Assembly (NCBI GenBank): GCA_023431055.1
Contig: JAEYXX010000121.1
Span: 1 to 7,980, forward strand
DNA length: 7,980 nucleotides
Direction: 5' to 3'
From: Pseudomonadota bacterium
GTDB lineage: Bacteria > Pseudomonadota > Gammaproteobacteria > Pseudomonadales > Pseudomonadaceae
Shown: in pieces, positions 1 through 6,749 of the stretch
Layout of the letters: every line of letters begins with the position of its first letter
How positions within the stretch are numbered: the first letter of the stretch is position 1
Notes under the pieces: generated by a model
Database searches by the model: none
What the model saw: the letters and a program-made list of their open reading frames with translations, nothing else
What the model was told of the DNA's origin: nothing
Position numbers and translations under genes: made by a program

Positions 1-689
1 GCACCCGCGTGATCACCGGCCAGGGCAAGCTGCTGCGCTTCGGCGGCGAGGTGATGAAGAACGTCGCCGGCTACGACCTGTCGCGCCTGATGGCCGGCAG
101 CTTCGGTTGCCTTGGCCTGCTCGCCGAAGTCTCGATCAAGGTGCTGCCCAAACCGCGCCAGGTGCTCAGCCTGCGCCTGGACATGAGTGCTCGCGACGCG
201 CTCAACAAGCTTGCCGAATGGGGCCAGCAGCCATTGCCGATCAGCGCCGCCAGCCATGACGGTGTCGCGCTTCACCTGCGCCTTGAGGGCGGCGAAGGCT
301 CGGTCCTGGCCGCACGCCAACGCCTGGGTGGCGAAGAGATCGACAACGCTTACTGGCACGAACTGCGCGAACAGCGCCTGCCGTTCTTCAGCGCCAGCGG
401 CACGCTGTGGCGCCTGTCATTGCCGGCCAACAGCGGCATTCTCGATGTGCCCGGCCGCCAGCTGATCGACTGGGGCGGCGCGCAGCGCTGGCTGAAGTCC
501 GACGCCGATGGCGAGCTGATCCAGAGCGTGACGGCCAAGCTCGGCGGCCATGCCACCTGCTTCGCTGCCGGCCACGCCAGCCCATTCCAGCCGCTGGCTG
601 CACCGCTGCTGCGCTACCAGCGCCAGCTGAAGAACCAGCTCGACCCCCAGGGTATTTTCAACCCTGGCCGCATGTACGCCGAGGTATAA
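1..689 (+). CDS. glcE: Glycolate oxidase FAD-binding subunit GlcE (5' end outside window)
   Basis: This is the C-terminal part, about 229 residues, of the FAD-binding subunit of glycolate oxidase. With GlcD and GlcF it oxidises glycolate to glyoxylate at the membrane and hands electrons to the respiratory chain. The frame is open from base 3 (T-R-V-I-T-G) to a TAA at 687-689. It starts inside the FAD_binding_4 domain: the stretch GGEVMKNVAGYDLSRLMAGS is nearly the same as my recollection of E. coli GlcE. The middle (PLPIS, RLEGGEGSV, LPFFS, GTLWR) and the C-terminus (QLIDWGGA, GGHAT, FNPGRMYAEV) also match. E. coli GlcE is about 350 residues, so roughly the first third is missing only because the window begins here. 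The GTG at 9 is internal, not a start. Only 3 bases separate its stop from the glcF start, so the two are probably translationally coupled. No frameshift or odd residue is visible. Confidence 0.96.
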   Translation, partial: TRVITGQGKLLRFGGEVMKNVAGYDLSRLMAGSFGCLGLLAEVSIKVLPKPRQVLSLRLDMSARDALNKLAEWGQQPLPISAASHDGVALHLRLEGGEGSVLAARQRLGGEEIDNAYWHELREQRLPFFSASGTLWRLSLPANSGILDVPGRQLIDWGGAQRWLKSDADGELIQSVTAKLGGHATCFAAGHASPFQPLAAPLLRYQRQLKNQLDPQGIFNPGRMYAEV

Positions 690-692
690 GAC

Positions 693-1910
693 GTGCAGAC
701 CAATTTGAGTGAACAGGCCAAGCGCCTGCCGCGCGCCGAGGAAGCCGAACGCATCCTGCGCTCCTGCGTGCATTGCGGCTTCTGCAACGCCACCTGCCCG
801 ACCTACCAGCTGCTCGGCGACGAGTTGGACGGCCCGCGCGGGCGCATCTACCTGATCAAGCAGATGCTCGAAGGCAACGAGGTCACGGCCAAGACCCAAC
901 AGCATCTGGATCGCTGCCTGACCTGCCGCAACTGCGAGACCACCTGCCCATCCGGTGTGCAGTACCACAACCTGCTGGATATCGGCCGCGAAGTGGTCGA
1001 GCAGGCGGTGCCGCGGCCGCTGAACGAGCGCCTGCTGCGTCAGGGCCTGCGCGCCGTGGTGCCACGACCGGCGCTGTTCAAGACGCTGACCCAGACCGGT
1101 CTGGCCCTGCGTCCGCTGCTGCCGGCCGCGCTCAAGGCCAAACTGCCGCGTGAGGTTCGTCCTGCCAAGCCGCGCCCGACCGAGCAACATGCGCGCCGCG
1201 TGCTGATGCTCGAAGGCTGCGTGCAGCCGGGGCTGTCGCCCAACACCAATGCCGCCACCGCACGCGTGCTCGATCGCCTCGGCATCAGCGTCACGCCGAT
1301 CCACGAAGCCGGTTGCTGCGGCGCCGTGGACTATCACCTCAACGCCCAGGAGGCGGGCCTGCAACGCGCGCGGCAGAACATCGACGCCTGGTGGCCGGCC
1401 ATCGAAGCCGGCACTGAGGCCATCGTGCAGACCGCCAGCGGCTGCGGCGCCTTCGTCAAGGACTATGGCCATCTGCTCGCCGGCGATCCGGCGTACGCGG
1501 CCAAGGCGGCGCGGGTCAGCGCCCTGGCCAAGGATCTGGTCGAGGTGCTGCAGGGCGAGGCCCTAGAACAGTTGCAGGTACGCGCCGAGCAGCGCCTGGC
1601 CTTCCATTGCCCCTGCACCCTGCAGCATGCGCAGAAGCTCGGCGGCGCGGTGGAAGGCGTGCTGACGCGCCTCGGTTTCGGCCTGACCGCCGTGCCGGAC
1701 GGCCATCTGTGCTGCGGCTCGGCAGGCACCTATTCGCTGACCCAGCCCGAGCTGTCGCGGCAGCTTCGCGACAACAAGTTGAACGCCCTGGAAAGCGGCA
1801 AACCGGACGCCATCGTCACCGCCAATATCGGCTGCCAGACCCATCTGGACGGCGCCGGGCGTACGCCGGTACGCCATTGGATCGAAATCGTCGAGGAGGC
1901 GATGGGCTGA
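693..1910 (+). CDS. glcF: Glycolate oxidase iron-sulfur subunit GlcF
   Basis: The 405-residue product is the electron-transfer subunit of the GlcDEF glycolate oxidase. Two ferredoxin-type [4Fe-4S] motifs are complete: Cys25, 28, 31, 35-Pro (CVHCGFCNATCP) and Cys75, 78, 81, 85-Pro (CLTCRNCETTCP). The C-terminal half has the two cysteine-rich CCG domains shared with heterodisulfide reductase and GlpC-type subunits: GCCGAVDYH at Cys208-Cys209, CPC at 306-308 and CCGSAGTY at Cys340-Cys341. Length and sequence agree closely with E. coli GlcF (407 residues as I recall it). The start is a GTG, chosen because MQTNLSEQAKRLPRAEEAE aligns with the E. coli N-terminus and GAGGT (681-685), overlapping the end of glcE, lies 7 bases before it. 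It sits in the operon between glcE and glcG. A hairpin repeat follows the stop. Confidence 0.97.
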   Translation: MQTNLSEQAKRLPRAEEAERILRSCVHCGFCNATCPTYQLLGDELDGPRGRIYLIKQMLEGNEVTAKTQQHLDRCLTCRNCETTCPSGVQYHNLLDIGREVVEQAVPRPLNERLLRQGLRAVVPRPALFKTLTQTGLALRPLLPAALKAKLPREVRPAKPRPTEQHARRVLMLEGCVQPGLSPNTNAATARVLDRLGISVTPIHEAGCCGAVDYHLNAQEAGLQRARQNIDAWWPAIEAGTEAIVQTASGCGAFVKDYGHLLAGDPAYAAKAARVSALAKDLVEVLQGEALEQLQVRAEQRLAFHCPCTLQHAQKLGGAVEGVLTRLGFGLTAVPDGHLCCGSAGTYSLTQPELSRQLRDNKLNALESGKPDAIVTANIGCQTHLDGAGRTPVRHWIEIVEEAMG

Positions 1911-1919
1911 AAGCCTGAA

Positions 1920-1958
1920 CCCTCTCCCCCAGCCCTTCTCCCATTTACGGGAGAAGGG
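1920..1958. repeat. Intergenic CCCTTCTCCC hairpin repeat between glcF and glcG
   Basis: A perfect 10-bp inverted repeat (CCCTTCTCCC at 1933-1942, GGGAGAAGGG at 1949-1958) encloses a six-base loop ATTTAC. An extra arm-like CCCTCTCCC lies at 1920-1928. The sequence resembles dispersed CCCTCTCCC/GGGAGAGGG elements often seen between genes in Pseudomonas and other proteobacteria. A related copy lies at 2403-2430. No U-tract follows directly (the next bases are AGAAAAACC), so it is not a standard intrinsic terminator. In the operon mRNA it could protect upstream ends from 3' exonucleases or tune expression between genes, which is inference. Confidence 0.75.
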
Positions 1959-1985
1959 AGAAAAACCAAGAACACGAGGTATGCC

Positions 1986-2384
1986 ATGCAACACAAAGCC
2001 GTACTCAGCCAGAAAGAAGTCGCCCAGATCCTCCAGGCGGCCCGCAACGAAGCGCAGCAACAGGGCTGGGCCGTGGCCATCGCCGTGGTCGATGATGGCG
2101 GTCATCCACTGGCCCTGGAGCGCCTCGACGGCTGCGCGCCGATCGGCGCCTACATCGCCACCGAGAAGGCGCGCAGCGCCGCCATCGGCCGCCGCGAAAC
2201 CAAGGGCTACGAGGACATGGTCAACGGCGGCCGCACAGCCTTTATCAGCGCGCCGCTGATCACCTCGCTGGAAGGCGGTGTACCGATCGTGGTCGAAGGC
2301 CAGGTGGTCGGTGCCGTGGGCGTATCCGGGGTCAAGGCCGAGCAGGATGCGCAGGTGGCCAAGGCGGGGATAGCGGTGTTGTAA
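1986..2384 (+). CDS. glcG: GlcG, DUF336/HbpS-like small protein of the glycolate operon
   Basis: The 132-residue protein is almost entirely one GlcG/HbpS-like domain (Pfam family formerly DUF336). Recognisable stretches are AIAVVDDGGHPLALERLDG, TEKARSAA, GGVPIVVEGQVVGAVGVSG and a final EQDAQVAKAGI. E. coli GlcG is about 134 residues, so this is full length. Its role in glycolate use is not established. Relatives elsewhere include haem-binding and redox-sensing proteins, and others are enzyme-associated. No signal peptide, membrane segment or cysteine cluster is visible, so it is probably cytoplasmic. The ATG at 1986 is preferred over the ATG at 1981: 1986 opens the conserved frame (MQHKAVLSQKEV) and has GAGG at 1976-1979, six bases upstream. 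It lies 75 bp after glcF and 112 bp before glcB, with related hairpin elements on both sides. Confidence 0.93.
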   Translation: MQHKAVLSQKEVAQILQAARNEAQQQGWAVAIAVVDDGGHPLALERLDGCAPIGAYIATEKARSAAIGRRETKGYEDMVNGGRTAFISAPLITSLEGGVPIVVEGQVVGAVGVSGVKAEQDAQVAKAGIAVL

Positions 2385-2402
2385 GCAGCGCGCATCGTTT
2401 TT

Positions 2403-2430
2403 TCCCCTCTCCCGCTTGCGGGAGAGGGGA
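2403..2430. repeat. Intergenic CCCTCTCCC hairpin repeat between glcG and glcB
   Basis: A perfect 13-bp inverted repeat (TCCCCTCTCCCGC at 2403-2415, GCGGGAGAGGGGA at 2418-2430) has only TT in the centre, in practice a four-base CTTG loop. Its core matches the element after glcF, so the two are members of one repeat family. Six T residues (2398-2403) precede it and CTGATTTAGG follows. The T-run is therefore on the wrong side for an intrinsic terminator on the + strand, and on the other strand the stem is followed by A residues. It is best read as an mRNA hairpin or dispersed repeat inside the operon. Confidence 0.78.
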
Positions 2431-2457
2431 CTGATTTAGGCGAGACGAAATTCATAG

Positions 2458-2478
2458 GCATCCCAGCCAACCGGATGC
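2458..2478 (+). other. Short inverted repeat in the glcB leader
   Basis: GCATCC (2458-2463) and GGATGC (2473-2478) form a six-bp inverted repeat with a nine-base spacer, ending four bases before the AGGAG ribosome-binding site of glcB. It could be a small mRNA hairpin or half-sites for a DNA-binding protein. A six-bp arm is short enough to be chance, and no function is shown. Confidence 0.3.
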
Positions 2479-2496
2479 AGACAGGAGAACAGGAAA

Positions 2497-4674
2497 ATGA
2501 CCGAACGCGTGCAATGTCAGCGCCTGCAGGTAGCCGCCGAGCTCAAGCAATTCATCGAAAGCGAGGTGCTGCCCGGCAGCGGTATCGAGGCGGCGGCCTT
2601 CTGGGGCGGTTTCGATGCGCTGGTGCATGACCTGGCGCCGCGCAACCGCGCCCTGCTGGCCGAGCGAGATCGCCTGCAGAGCGAGCTGGATGCCTGGCAT
2701 CGCGCCCATCCCGGCCCGATCACCGACATGAACGCTTACCGCGCCTTCCTTGGCGCCATTGGCTATCTGCTGCCGCAGCCGGAGAAGGTCAAGGCGACCA
2801 CCGCCAATGTCGACAGCGAGATCGCCACCCAGGCCGGCCCACAGCTGGTCGTTCCAGTGATGAATGCGCGCTATGCGCTCAACGCTGCCAATGCCCGCTG
2901 GGGCTCGCTGTACGACGCCCTGTACGGCACCGATGCTATCAGCGAAGAAGGCGGCGCCAGCAAGGGGCCGGGCTATAACGAAGTGCGCGGCGCCAAGGTG
3001 ATCGCCTTCGCCCGCGCCTTCCTCGACCAGGCCGCGCCGCTGGCCAAGGGCTCGCATGCCGAGGCAAGCGCCTATGCCGTGGTCGCCGGCCAGCTGCAGG
3101 TGACCCTGAGCAGCGGCGCGCAGACCTCCCTGGCGCAACCGGAGAAGTTCGTCGGTTTCCAGGGCGAGGCCGCCGCGCCGAGCGCCGTGCTGCTGAAGAA
3201 CAACGGCCTGCACTTCGAGATCCAGATCGACGCAGGTAGCCCCATCGGCCGCACCGACGCCGCCGGCGTGAAGGACGTGCTGATGGAAGCGGCGCTGTCG
3301 ACCATCATGGACTGCGAGGACTCGGTGGCCGCCGTCGACGCCGCCGACAAGGTGGTGGTCTACCGCAACTGGCTGGGGCTGATGAAGGGCGACCTGGCCG
3401 AGGAGCTGGAAAAGGGCGGCAAGCGCATCACCCGCCGTCTCAACCCGGATCGCGTGTACACCGCAGCCGATGGCAGCGAACTGACCCTGCATGGCCGCTC
3501 GCTGCTGTTCGTGCGTAATGTCGGCCACCTGATGAGCAACCCGGCCATCATCGATGGCGAAGGTCATGAAATTCCCGAAGGCATTCTCGATGCGGTGGTC
3601 ACCAGCCTGATCGCCCTGCATGACCTCAAGCGTCGCGGCAACTCGCGCACCGGCAGCGTCTATATCGTCAAACCGAAGATGCACGGGCCGTTCGAAGTGG
3701 CCTTCGCCAACGAGCTGTTCGGTCGCGTCGAACAACTGCTGGGCATGCCGGCCAACACCCTGAAAATGGGCATCATGGACGAGGAGCGGCGCACCAGCGT
3801 CAACCTCAAGGCCTGCATCGAGGCGGCCAGCGCGCGCGTGGCTTTCATCAATACCGGCTTCCTCGACCGCACCGGCGACGAGATGCACAGCGCCATGGAA
3901 GCCGGCGCCATGCTGCGCAAGGGCGACATGAAATCCAGCGCCTGGATCCAGGCCTACGAGCGTAACAACGTGCTGGTCGGCCTGGCCTGTGGCCTGCGCG
4001 GCAAGGCGCAGATCGGCAAGGGCATGTGGGCCATGCCGGATCTGATGGCGGCCATGCTCGAACAGAAGATCGGCCACCCGAAAGCCGGCGCCAACACCGC
4101 CTGGGTGCCGTCGCCGACCGCCGCCGTACTGCACGCCCTGCACTACCACCAGATCGACGTGCAGGCGGTGCAGAGCGAGCTGGAGTTGATCGACCTGGCC
4201 AGCCAACGCGACAGCCTGCTGAACGATCTGCTCAGCGTACCGGTCAGCGCCGAACGGCCGTGGAGCGCCAGCGATATCCAGCAGGAGCTGGACAACAACT
4301 GCCAGGGCATCCTCGGTTACGTAGTGCGCTGGGTCGAACAGGGCGTCGGCTGCTCCAAGGTGCCGGACATTCACAACGTCGGCCTGATGGAAGACCGCGC
4401 CACCCTGCGCATTTCGGCTCAGCATATCGCCAACTGGCTGCACCACGGCGTGGTCAGCGAAGCCCAGGTACGTGAGACGCTGCAGCGCATGGCGCAGGTG
4501 GTCGACGGACAGAATGCCGGCGATGCGGCCTACCGCCCGATGGCACCGAACTTCGAGCAATCCCACGCCTTCCGCGCCGCCAGCGACCTGGTATTCAAGG
4601 GCCGCGAGCAACCGTCCGGTTACACCGAGCCGCTGCTGCATGCCTGGCGGCTGCGCTTCAAAGAGGAGGCCTGA
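2497..4674 (+). CDS. glcB: Malate synthase G (GlcB)
   Basis: The 725-residue monomeric malate synthase G condenses glyoxylate with acetyl-CoA to malate and CoA in the cytoplasm. It is the step that feeds the glyoxylate made by GlcDEF into central metabolism. It is two residues longer than E. coli GlcB (723), and the catalytic residues fall at the expected +2 offset: Arg340 in FVRNVGHLM (E. coli Arg338), Glu429 in [11 protein letters not shown] (Glu427, Mg ligand), Asp457 in [11 protein letters not shown] (Asp455, Mg ligand) and Asp633 in [12 protein letters not shown] (Asp631, the general base). The family block [16 protein letters not shown] and the C-terminal [19 protein letters not shown] are also present. 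The ATG is preceded by AGGAG (2483-2487) with nine bases between. No alteration suggests loss of activity. A 308-bp gap follows before the permease gene. Confidence 0.98.
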   Translation: MTERVQCQRLQVAAELKQFIESEVLPGSGIEAAAFWGGFDALVHDLAPRNRALLAERDRLQSELDAWHRAHPGPITDMNAYRAFLGAIGYLLPQPEKVKATTANVDSEIATQAGPQLVVPVMNARYALNAANARWGSLYDALYGTDAISEEGGASKGPGYNEVRGAKVIAFARAFLDQAAPLAKGSHAEASAYAVVAGQLQVTLSSGAQTSLAQPEKFVGFQGEAAAPSAVLLKNNGLHFEIQIDAGSPIGRTDAAGVKDVLMEAALSTIMDCEDSVAAVDAADKVVVYRNWLGLMKGDLAEELEKGGKRITRRLNPDRVYTAADGSELTLHGRSLLFVRNVGHLMSNPAIIDGEGHEIPEGILDAVVTSLIALHDLKRRGNSRTGSVYIVKPKMHGPFEVAFANELFGRVEQLLGMPANTLKMGIMDEERRTSVNLKACIEAASARVAFINTGFLDRTGDEMHSAMEAGAMLRKGDMKSSAWIQAYERNNVLVGLACGLRGKAQIGKGMWAMPDLMAAMLEQKIGHPKAGANTAWVPSPTAAVLHALHYHQIDVQAVQSELELIDLASQRDSLLNDLLSVPVSAERPWSASDIQQELDNNCQGILGYVVRWVEQGVGCSKVPDIHNVGLMEDRATLRISAQHIANWLHHGVVSEAQVRETLQRMAQVVDGQNAGDAAYRPMAPNFEQSHAFRAASDLVFKGREQPSGYTEPLLHAWRLRFKEEA

Positions 4675-4689
4675 GCATCACAGCATAGA

Positions 4690-4764
4690 TGTAGGAGCGG
4701 CGACCCGCCGCGAAGCTCTGCGGCGTTGACCAGAATAGCTTCGCCCCGGGGCGGGGCTCCTACA
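4690..4764. repeat. Inverted pair of Pseudomonas-type REP elements
   Basis: Two 27-base copies face each other: 4690-4716, starting TGTAGGAGC and ending GCGAAGC, and 4738-4764, starting GCTTCGC and ending GCTCCTACA. A 21-base spacer separates them. Reverse-complementing the second copy gives 22 of 27 identities. Each copy also contains its own perfect six-bp hairpin with a three-base loop: GCGGCG/CGCCGC in the first and GCCCCG/CGGGGC in the second. Four of the five differences are compensating changes within that hairpin. The layout is that of a REP doublet (BIME-like) of the type mobilised by RAYT/TnpA-REP transposases. No transposase gene is present here. Confidence 0.85.
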
Positions 4765-4779
4765 CAAGCGGGTTCACAA

Positions 4780-4800
4780 CCGTGGATATGACTTCCACGG
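4780..4800 (+). other. Hairpin upstream of the terminator-like stem
   Basis: CCGTGGA (4780-4786) and TCCACGG (4794-4800) form a perfect seven-bp stem with a seven-base loop, nine bases before the stronger hairpin at 4810-4840. The two in a row may be the tail of the glcB transcript, the 3' end of a small RNA, or the start of the permease leader. No reading frame is associated with it. Confidence 0.5.
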
Positions 4801-4809
4801 AGCAGTAAC

Positions 4810-4841
4810 AAGCCCTGACGGTTAATGACCGTCGGGGCTTT
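4810..4841 (+). terminator. Probable intrinsic terminator after glcB
   Basis: A 12-bp stem (AAGCCCTGACGG at 4810-4821, CCGTCGGGGCTT at 4829-4840, one T-G wobble) encloses the seven-base loop TTAATGA and runs into TTT (4839-4841). The stem is strong, but the T-tract is only three residues, so termination may be incomplete. If it works, the permease gene needs its own promoter or depends on read-through. No convincing sigma-70 promoter could be placed between it and the permease start. Confidence 0.6.
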
Positions 4842-4945
4842 CGAGCATGAGCGCGACGATGGGTGATCCCTGCCGTCGCGGCTCGCGGAAAGGCCGGTGC
4901 CGTGGTGCCCGGCCCTTCCAGATGCGTGGCGCCGGGTATCCCCGG
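4842..4945 (+). promoter_or_regulatory. Candidate structured 5' leader of the permease gene
   Basis: Three consecutive hairpins can be drawn in the + strand RNA. First, CGAGC (4842-4846) plus CGCGACG (4852-4858) pair with CGTCGCG (4874-4880) plus GCTCG (4881-4885), leaving a five-base bulge ATGAG. An inner GGG/CCC stem (4861-4863, 4868-4870) closes TGAT. Second, 4887-4897 pairs with 4909-4919 through ten Watson-Crick pairs and one A-C mismatch, with an 11-base loop. Third, CCGGG (4932-4936) pairs with CCCGG (4941-4945). It matches no riboswitch or leader family I recognise. High GC makes hairpins easy to find, so only the combination is suggestive. Confidence 0.35.
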
Positions 4946-4960
4946 AAAACTGTGGTTCAC

Positions 4961-4974
4961 AAGAAAAAGAAGGA
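4961..4974 (+). promoter_or_regulatory. A-rich Crc/Hfq-type motif overlapping the permease ribosome-binding site
   Basis: AAGAAAAAGAA (4961-4971) fits AAnAAnAAnAA, an extended form of the AAnAAnAA catabolite-activity motif bound by Hfq with Crc in Pseudomonas. Read as triplets it gives four ARN units (AAG AAA AAG AAG), which suit the distal face of Hfq. It overlaps the Shine-Dalgarno AAGGA (4970-4974), which lies eight bases before the ATG at 4983 and fixes that start. The inferred effect is translational repression of the transporter when preferred carbon sources are present. Confidence 0.55.
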
Positions 4975-4982
4975 ACCAACCC

Positions 4983-6683
4983 ATGAGTCAAACGCTGCTG
5001 TCCATCCTGGCTTTCGTGCCACTGGTACTGGCGGGTGTACTGCTGATCGGCTTTCGCTGGCCGGCCAAGTACGCGATGCCGCTGGTGTTCGTCCTCACCG
5101 CCCTGATCGGCCTGCTGGCCTGGGACATGTCCCTCAACCGGGTCATCGCCTCCAGCCTGCAGGGGCTGATCCTCACCGCTGCGATCCTGTGGATCATCTT
5201 CGGCGCGATCCTGCTGCTCAACACCCTCAAGCACTCAGGAGGTATCGCGGCCATTCGCCGGGGCTTCTCCAACATCAGCCCGGACCGACGCGTGCAGGCG
5301 CTGATCGTCGCCTGGCTGTTCGGCTGCTTCATCGAGGGTGCCTCCGGCTTCGGTACTCCGGCTGCCGTGGCTGCGCCGCTGCTGGTAGCGCTGGGCTTCC
5401 CGGCACTGGCCGCGGTGGTACTGGGAATGATGGTGCAGTCCACACCGGTGTCCTTCGGCGCGGTGGGTACGCCGATTCTGGTGGGCGTCGGCGCTGGCCT
5501 GGACAAAACCGGCATCACCGAGCAACTGGTGGCCAGCGGCAGCAGCTGGGAAGCCTTCTTCCACCTGATCTACTCGCGGGTGGCCATCACCCACGGCCTG
5601 ATCGGCCTGCTGATGCCGCTGATCATGGTGATGATCATGACCCGCTTCTTCGGCAAGAATCAGAGCTGGAAGGAAGGCCTGGCTATCGCGCCGTTCGCCA
5701 TCTTCACCGCCTTCGCCTTTTCCCTGCCGTACATGGCGGCCGGCGTGTTCCTCGGCCCGGAATTCCCCTCGATGATCGGCGCCCTGGTCGGTCTGGCCAT
5801 CGTGGTACCGGCGGCCAAGGCCGGCTTTCTGCTGCCCAAGGACACCTGGGACTTCGCCGATGCCAAGGACTGGCCGTCCGACTGGATGGGCAAGATCGAA
5901 ATGAAACTGGAAGAGGTGGCCGGCAAGGCGCCGATTTCGGTGCCCATGGCGTGGGCGCCCTACCTGCTGCTGGCGGTGTTCCTGGTGATCTCGCGCACCT
6001 TCCCCGAGGTGAAAGCGGCACTGATGAGCGTTACCTTCGGCTGGAAGGACATCCTCGGTGAGACCGGCGTATCCGGCACCATCGAGCCGCTGTATCTGCC
6101 AGGCGGCATCCTGTGCATGGTGGTGCTGGTGACCTTCTTCCTGCACCGCATGCGTTTCTCCGAACTGAAGGCGGCAGTGGGCGAATCGAGCAAGACCCTG
6201 CTCGGCGCCGGCTTCGTGCTGATCTTCACCATCCCCATGGTGCGTATCCTGATCAACTCCGGGGTCAACGGCAGCGACCTGGTGTCGATGCCGGTGGCCA
6301 TGGCGCAGCTGGTGGCCGATAGCGTCGGCGGCATCTATCCATTCTTCGCTCCGGCTGTGGGCGGTCTCGGCGCCTTCATCGCCGGCTCCAACACGGTATC
6401 CAACCTGATGCTGTCGCAGTTCCAGTTCAACGCGGCGCAGTTGCTCGGCGTGTCCGGGGCGATGATGGTGGCGCTGCAGTCGGTCGGCGCGGCGGCGGGC
6501 AACATGATCGCCATTCACAACGTGGTGGCGGCCTCGGCCACTGTCGGCCTGCTCGGGCGTGAAGGCATCACCCTGCGCAAGACCATCCTGCCAACCCTGT
6601 ACTACCTGATCATGGCCGGTGGCATCGCGCTGCTGGCCATGTATGTGATGGGTGTCAGCGATCCGCTGATGAGTGCCGGCTGA
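4983..6683 (+). CDS. lldP: LctP/LldP-family permease, probable glycolate or L-lactate uptake
   Basis: The 566-residue integral membrane protein belongs to the lactate permease (LctP) family. Its signature [15 protein letters not shown] is at residues 114-128, and [17 protein letters not shown] is near 460-476. Many hydrophobic segments span the sequence (for example about 5-23, 31-47, 61-80, 130-150, 202-220, 235-255, 325-337, 373-388, 407-423, 537-556). A hydrophilic, charged loop lies at about 285-312 ([16 protein letters not shown]). E. coli LldP and GlcA are 551 and 560 residues and carry both glycolate and lactate. The gene sits where glcA sits in E. coli glcDEFGBA, so glycolate uptake is the likely job, but the sequence differs clearly from E. 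coli GlcA and the substrate is unproven. The symbol is family level. The start at 4983 has AAGGA eight bases upstream. The frame stays open upstream to a GTG at 4863, but that extension is not membrane-like. Confidence 0.9.
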   Translation: MSQTLLSILAFVPLVLAGVLLIGFRWPAKYAMPLVFVLTALIGLLAWDMSLNRVIASSLQGLILTAAILWIIFGAILLLNTLKHSGGIAAIRRGFSNISPDRRVQALIVAWLFGCFIEGASGFGTPAAVAAPLLVALGFPALAAVVLGMMVQSTPVSFGAVGTPILVGVGAGLDKTGITEQLVASGSSWEAFFHLIYSRVAITHGLIGLLMPLIMVMIMTRFFGKNQSWKEGLAIAPFAIFTAFAFSLPYMAAGVFLGPEFPSMIGALVGLAIVVPAAKAGFLLPKDTWDFADAKDWPSDWMGKIEMKLEEVAGKAPISVPMAWAPYLLLAVFLVISRTFPEVKAALMSVTFGWKDILGETGVSGTIEPLYLPGGILCMVVLVTFFLHRMRFSELKAAVGESSKTLLGAGFVLIFTIPMVRILINSGVNGSDLVSMPVAMAQLVADSVGGIYPFFAPAVGGLGAFIAGSNTVSNLMLSQFQFNAAQLLGVSGAMMVALQSVGAAAGNMIAIHNVVAASATVGLLGREGITLRKTILPTLYYLIMAGGIALLAMYVMGVSDPLMSAG

Positions 6684-6704
6684 CCCCACTGTGGTTGGCC
6701 CCTG

Positions 6705-6726
6705 GCGGGCGACGATCGTCGCCCGC
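6705..6726. other. Perfect 22-bp palindrome after the permease gene
   Basis: Eleven bases on each side of a centre between 6715 and 6716 are exactly complementary (half-site GCGGGCGACGA). It begins 21 bp after the permease stop. As RNA it makes a nine-bp GC-rich stem with a GATC loop, but GCGCGCTTGG follows instead of a U-tract, so it would be a poor intrinsic terminator. Alternatives are an RNA-stabilising hairpin or an operator for a dimeric regulator of the rubredoxin gene 70 bp further on. Confidence 0.6.
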
Positions 6727-6749
6727 GCGCTTGGCGCATCGGTGCAATT

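Noticed and set aside
417..1472. 351-codon open frame on the minus strand across glcE and glcF
   Set aside because: It is in register with both genes, with the same codon-bias explanation and no recognisable domain.
2398..2430. T-run plus hairpin between glcG and glcB as an intrinsic terminator
   Set aside because: The six T residues come before the stem on the + strand. On the minus strand the stem is followed by A residues. Neither order makes a terminator.
2452..4641. Long open frame (729 codons) on the minus strand, antisense to glcB
   Set aside because: It is exactly in codon register with glcB, so a stop would need a TTA, CTA or TCA codon in glcB. Such codons are rare in GC-rich Pseudomonas genes. 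The product looks like no protein I know, while glcB is unmistakable.
4726..4754. TTGACC as a -35 box before the permease gene
   Set aside because: The position 17 bases later is GGGCGG, not a -10 box, and the site lies inside the REP doublet spacer.
4951..4961. TGTG-GTT-CACA as a FadR/LldR-type operator before the permease
   Set aside because: It does not fit TnGTnnnACnA in any register, its arms are only four bases, and it lies close to the ribosome-binding site.
4863..4982. Upstream GTG start that would add 40 residues to the permease
   Set aside because: The extension is Gly/Pro/Arg-rich and not membrane-like. The ATG at 4983 has a good AAGGA site eight bases upstream and begins directly with a hydrophobic segment.
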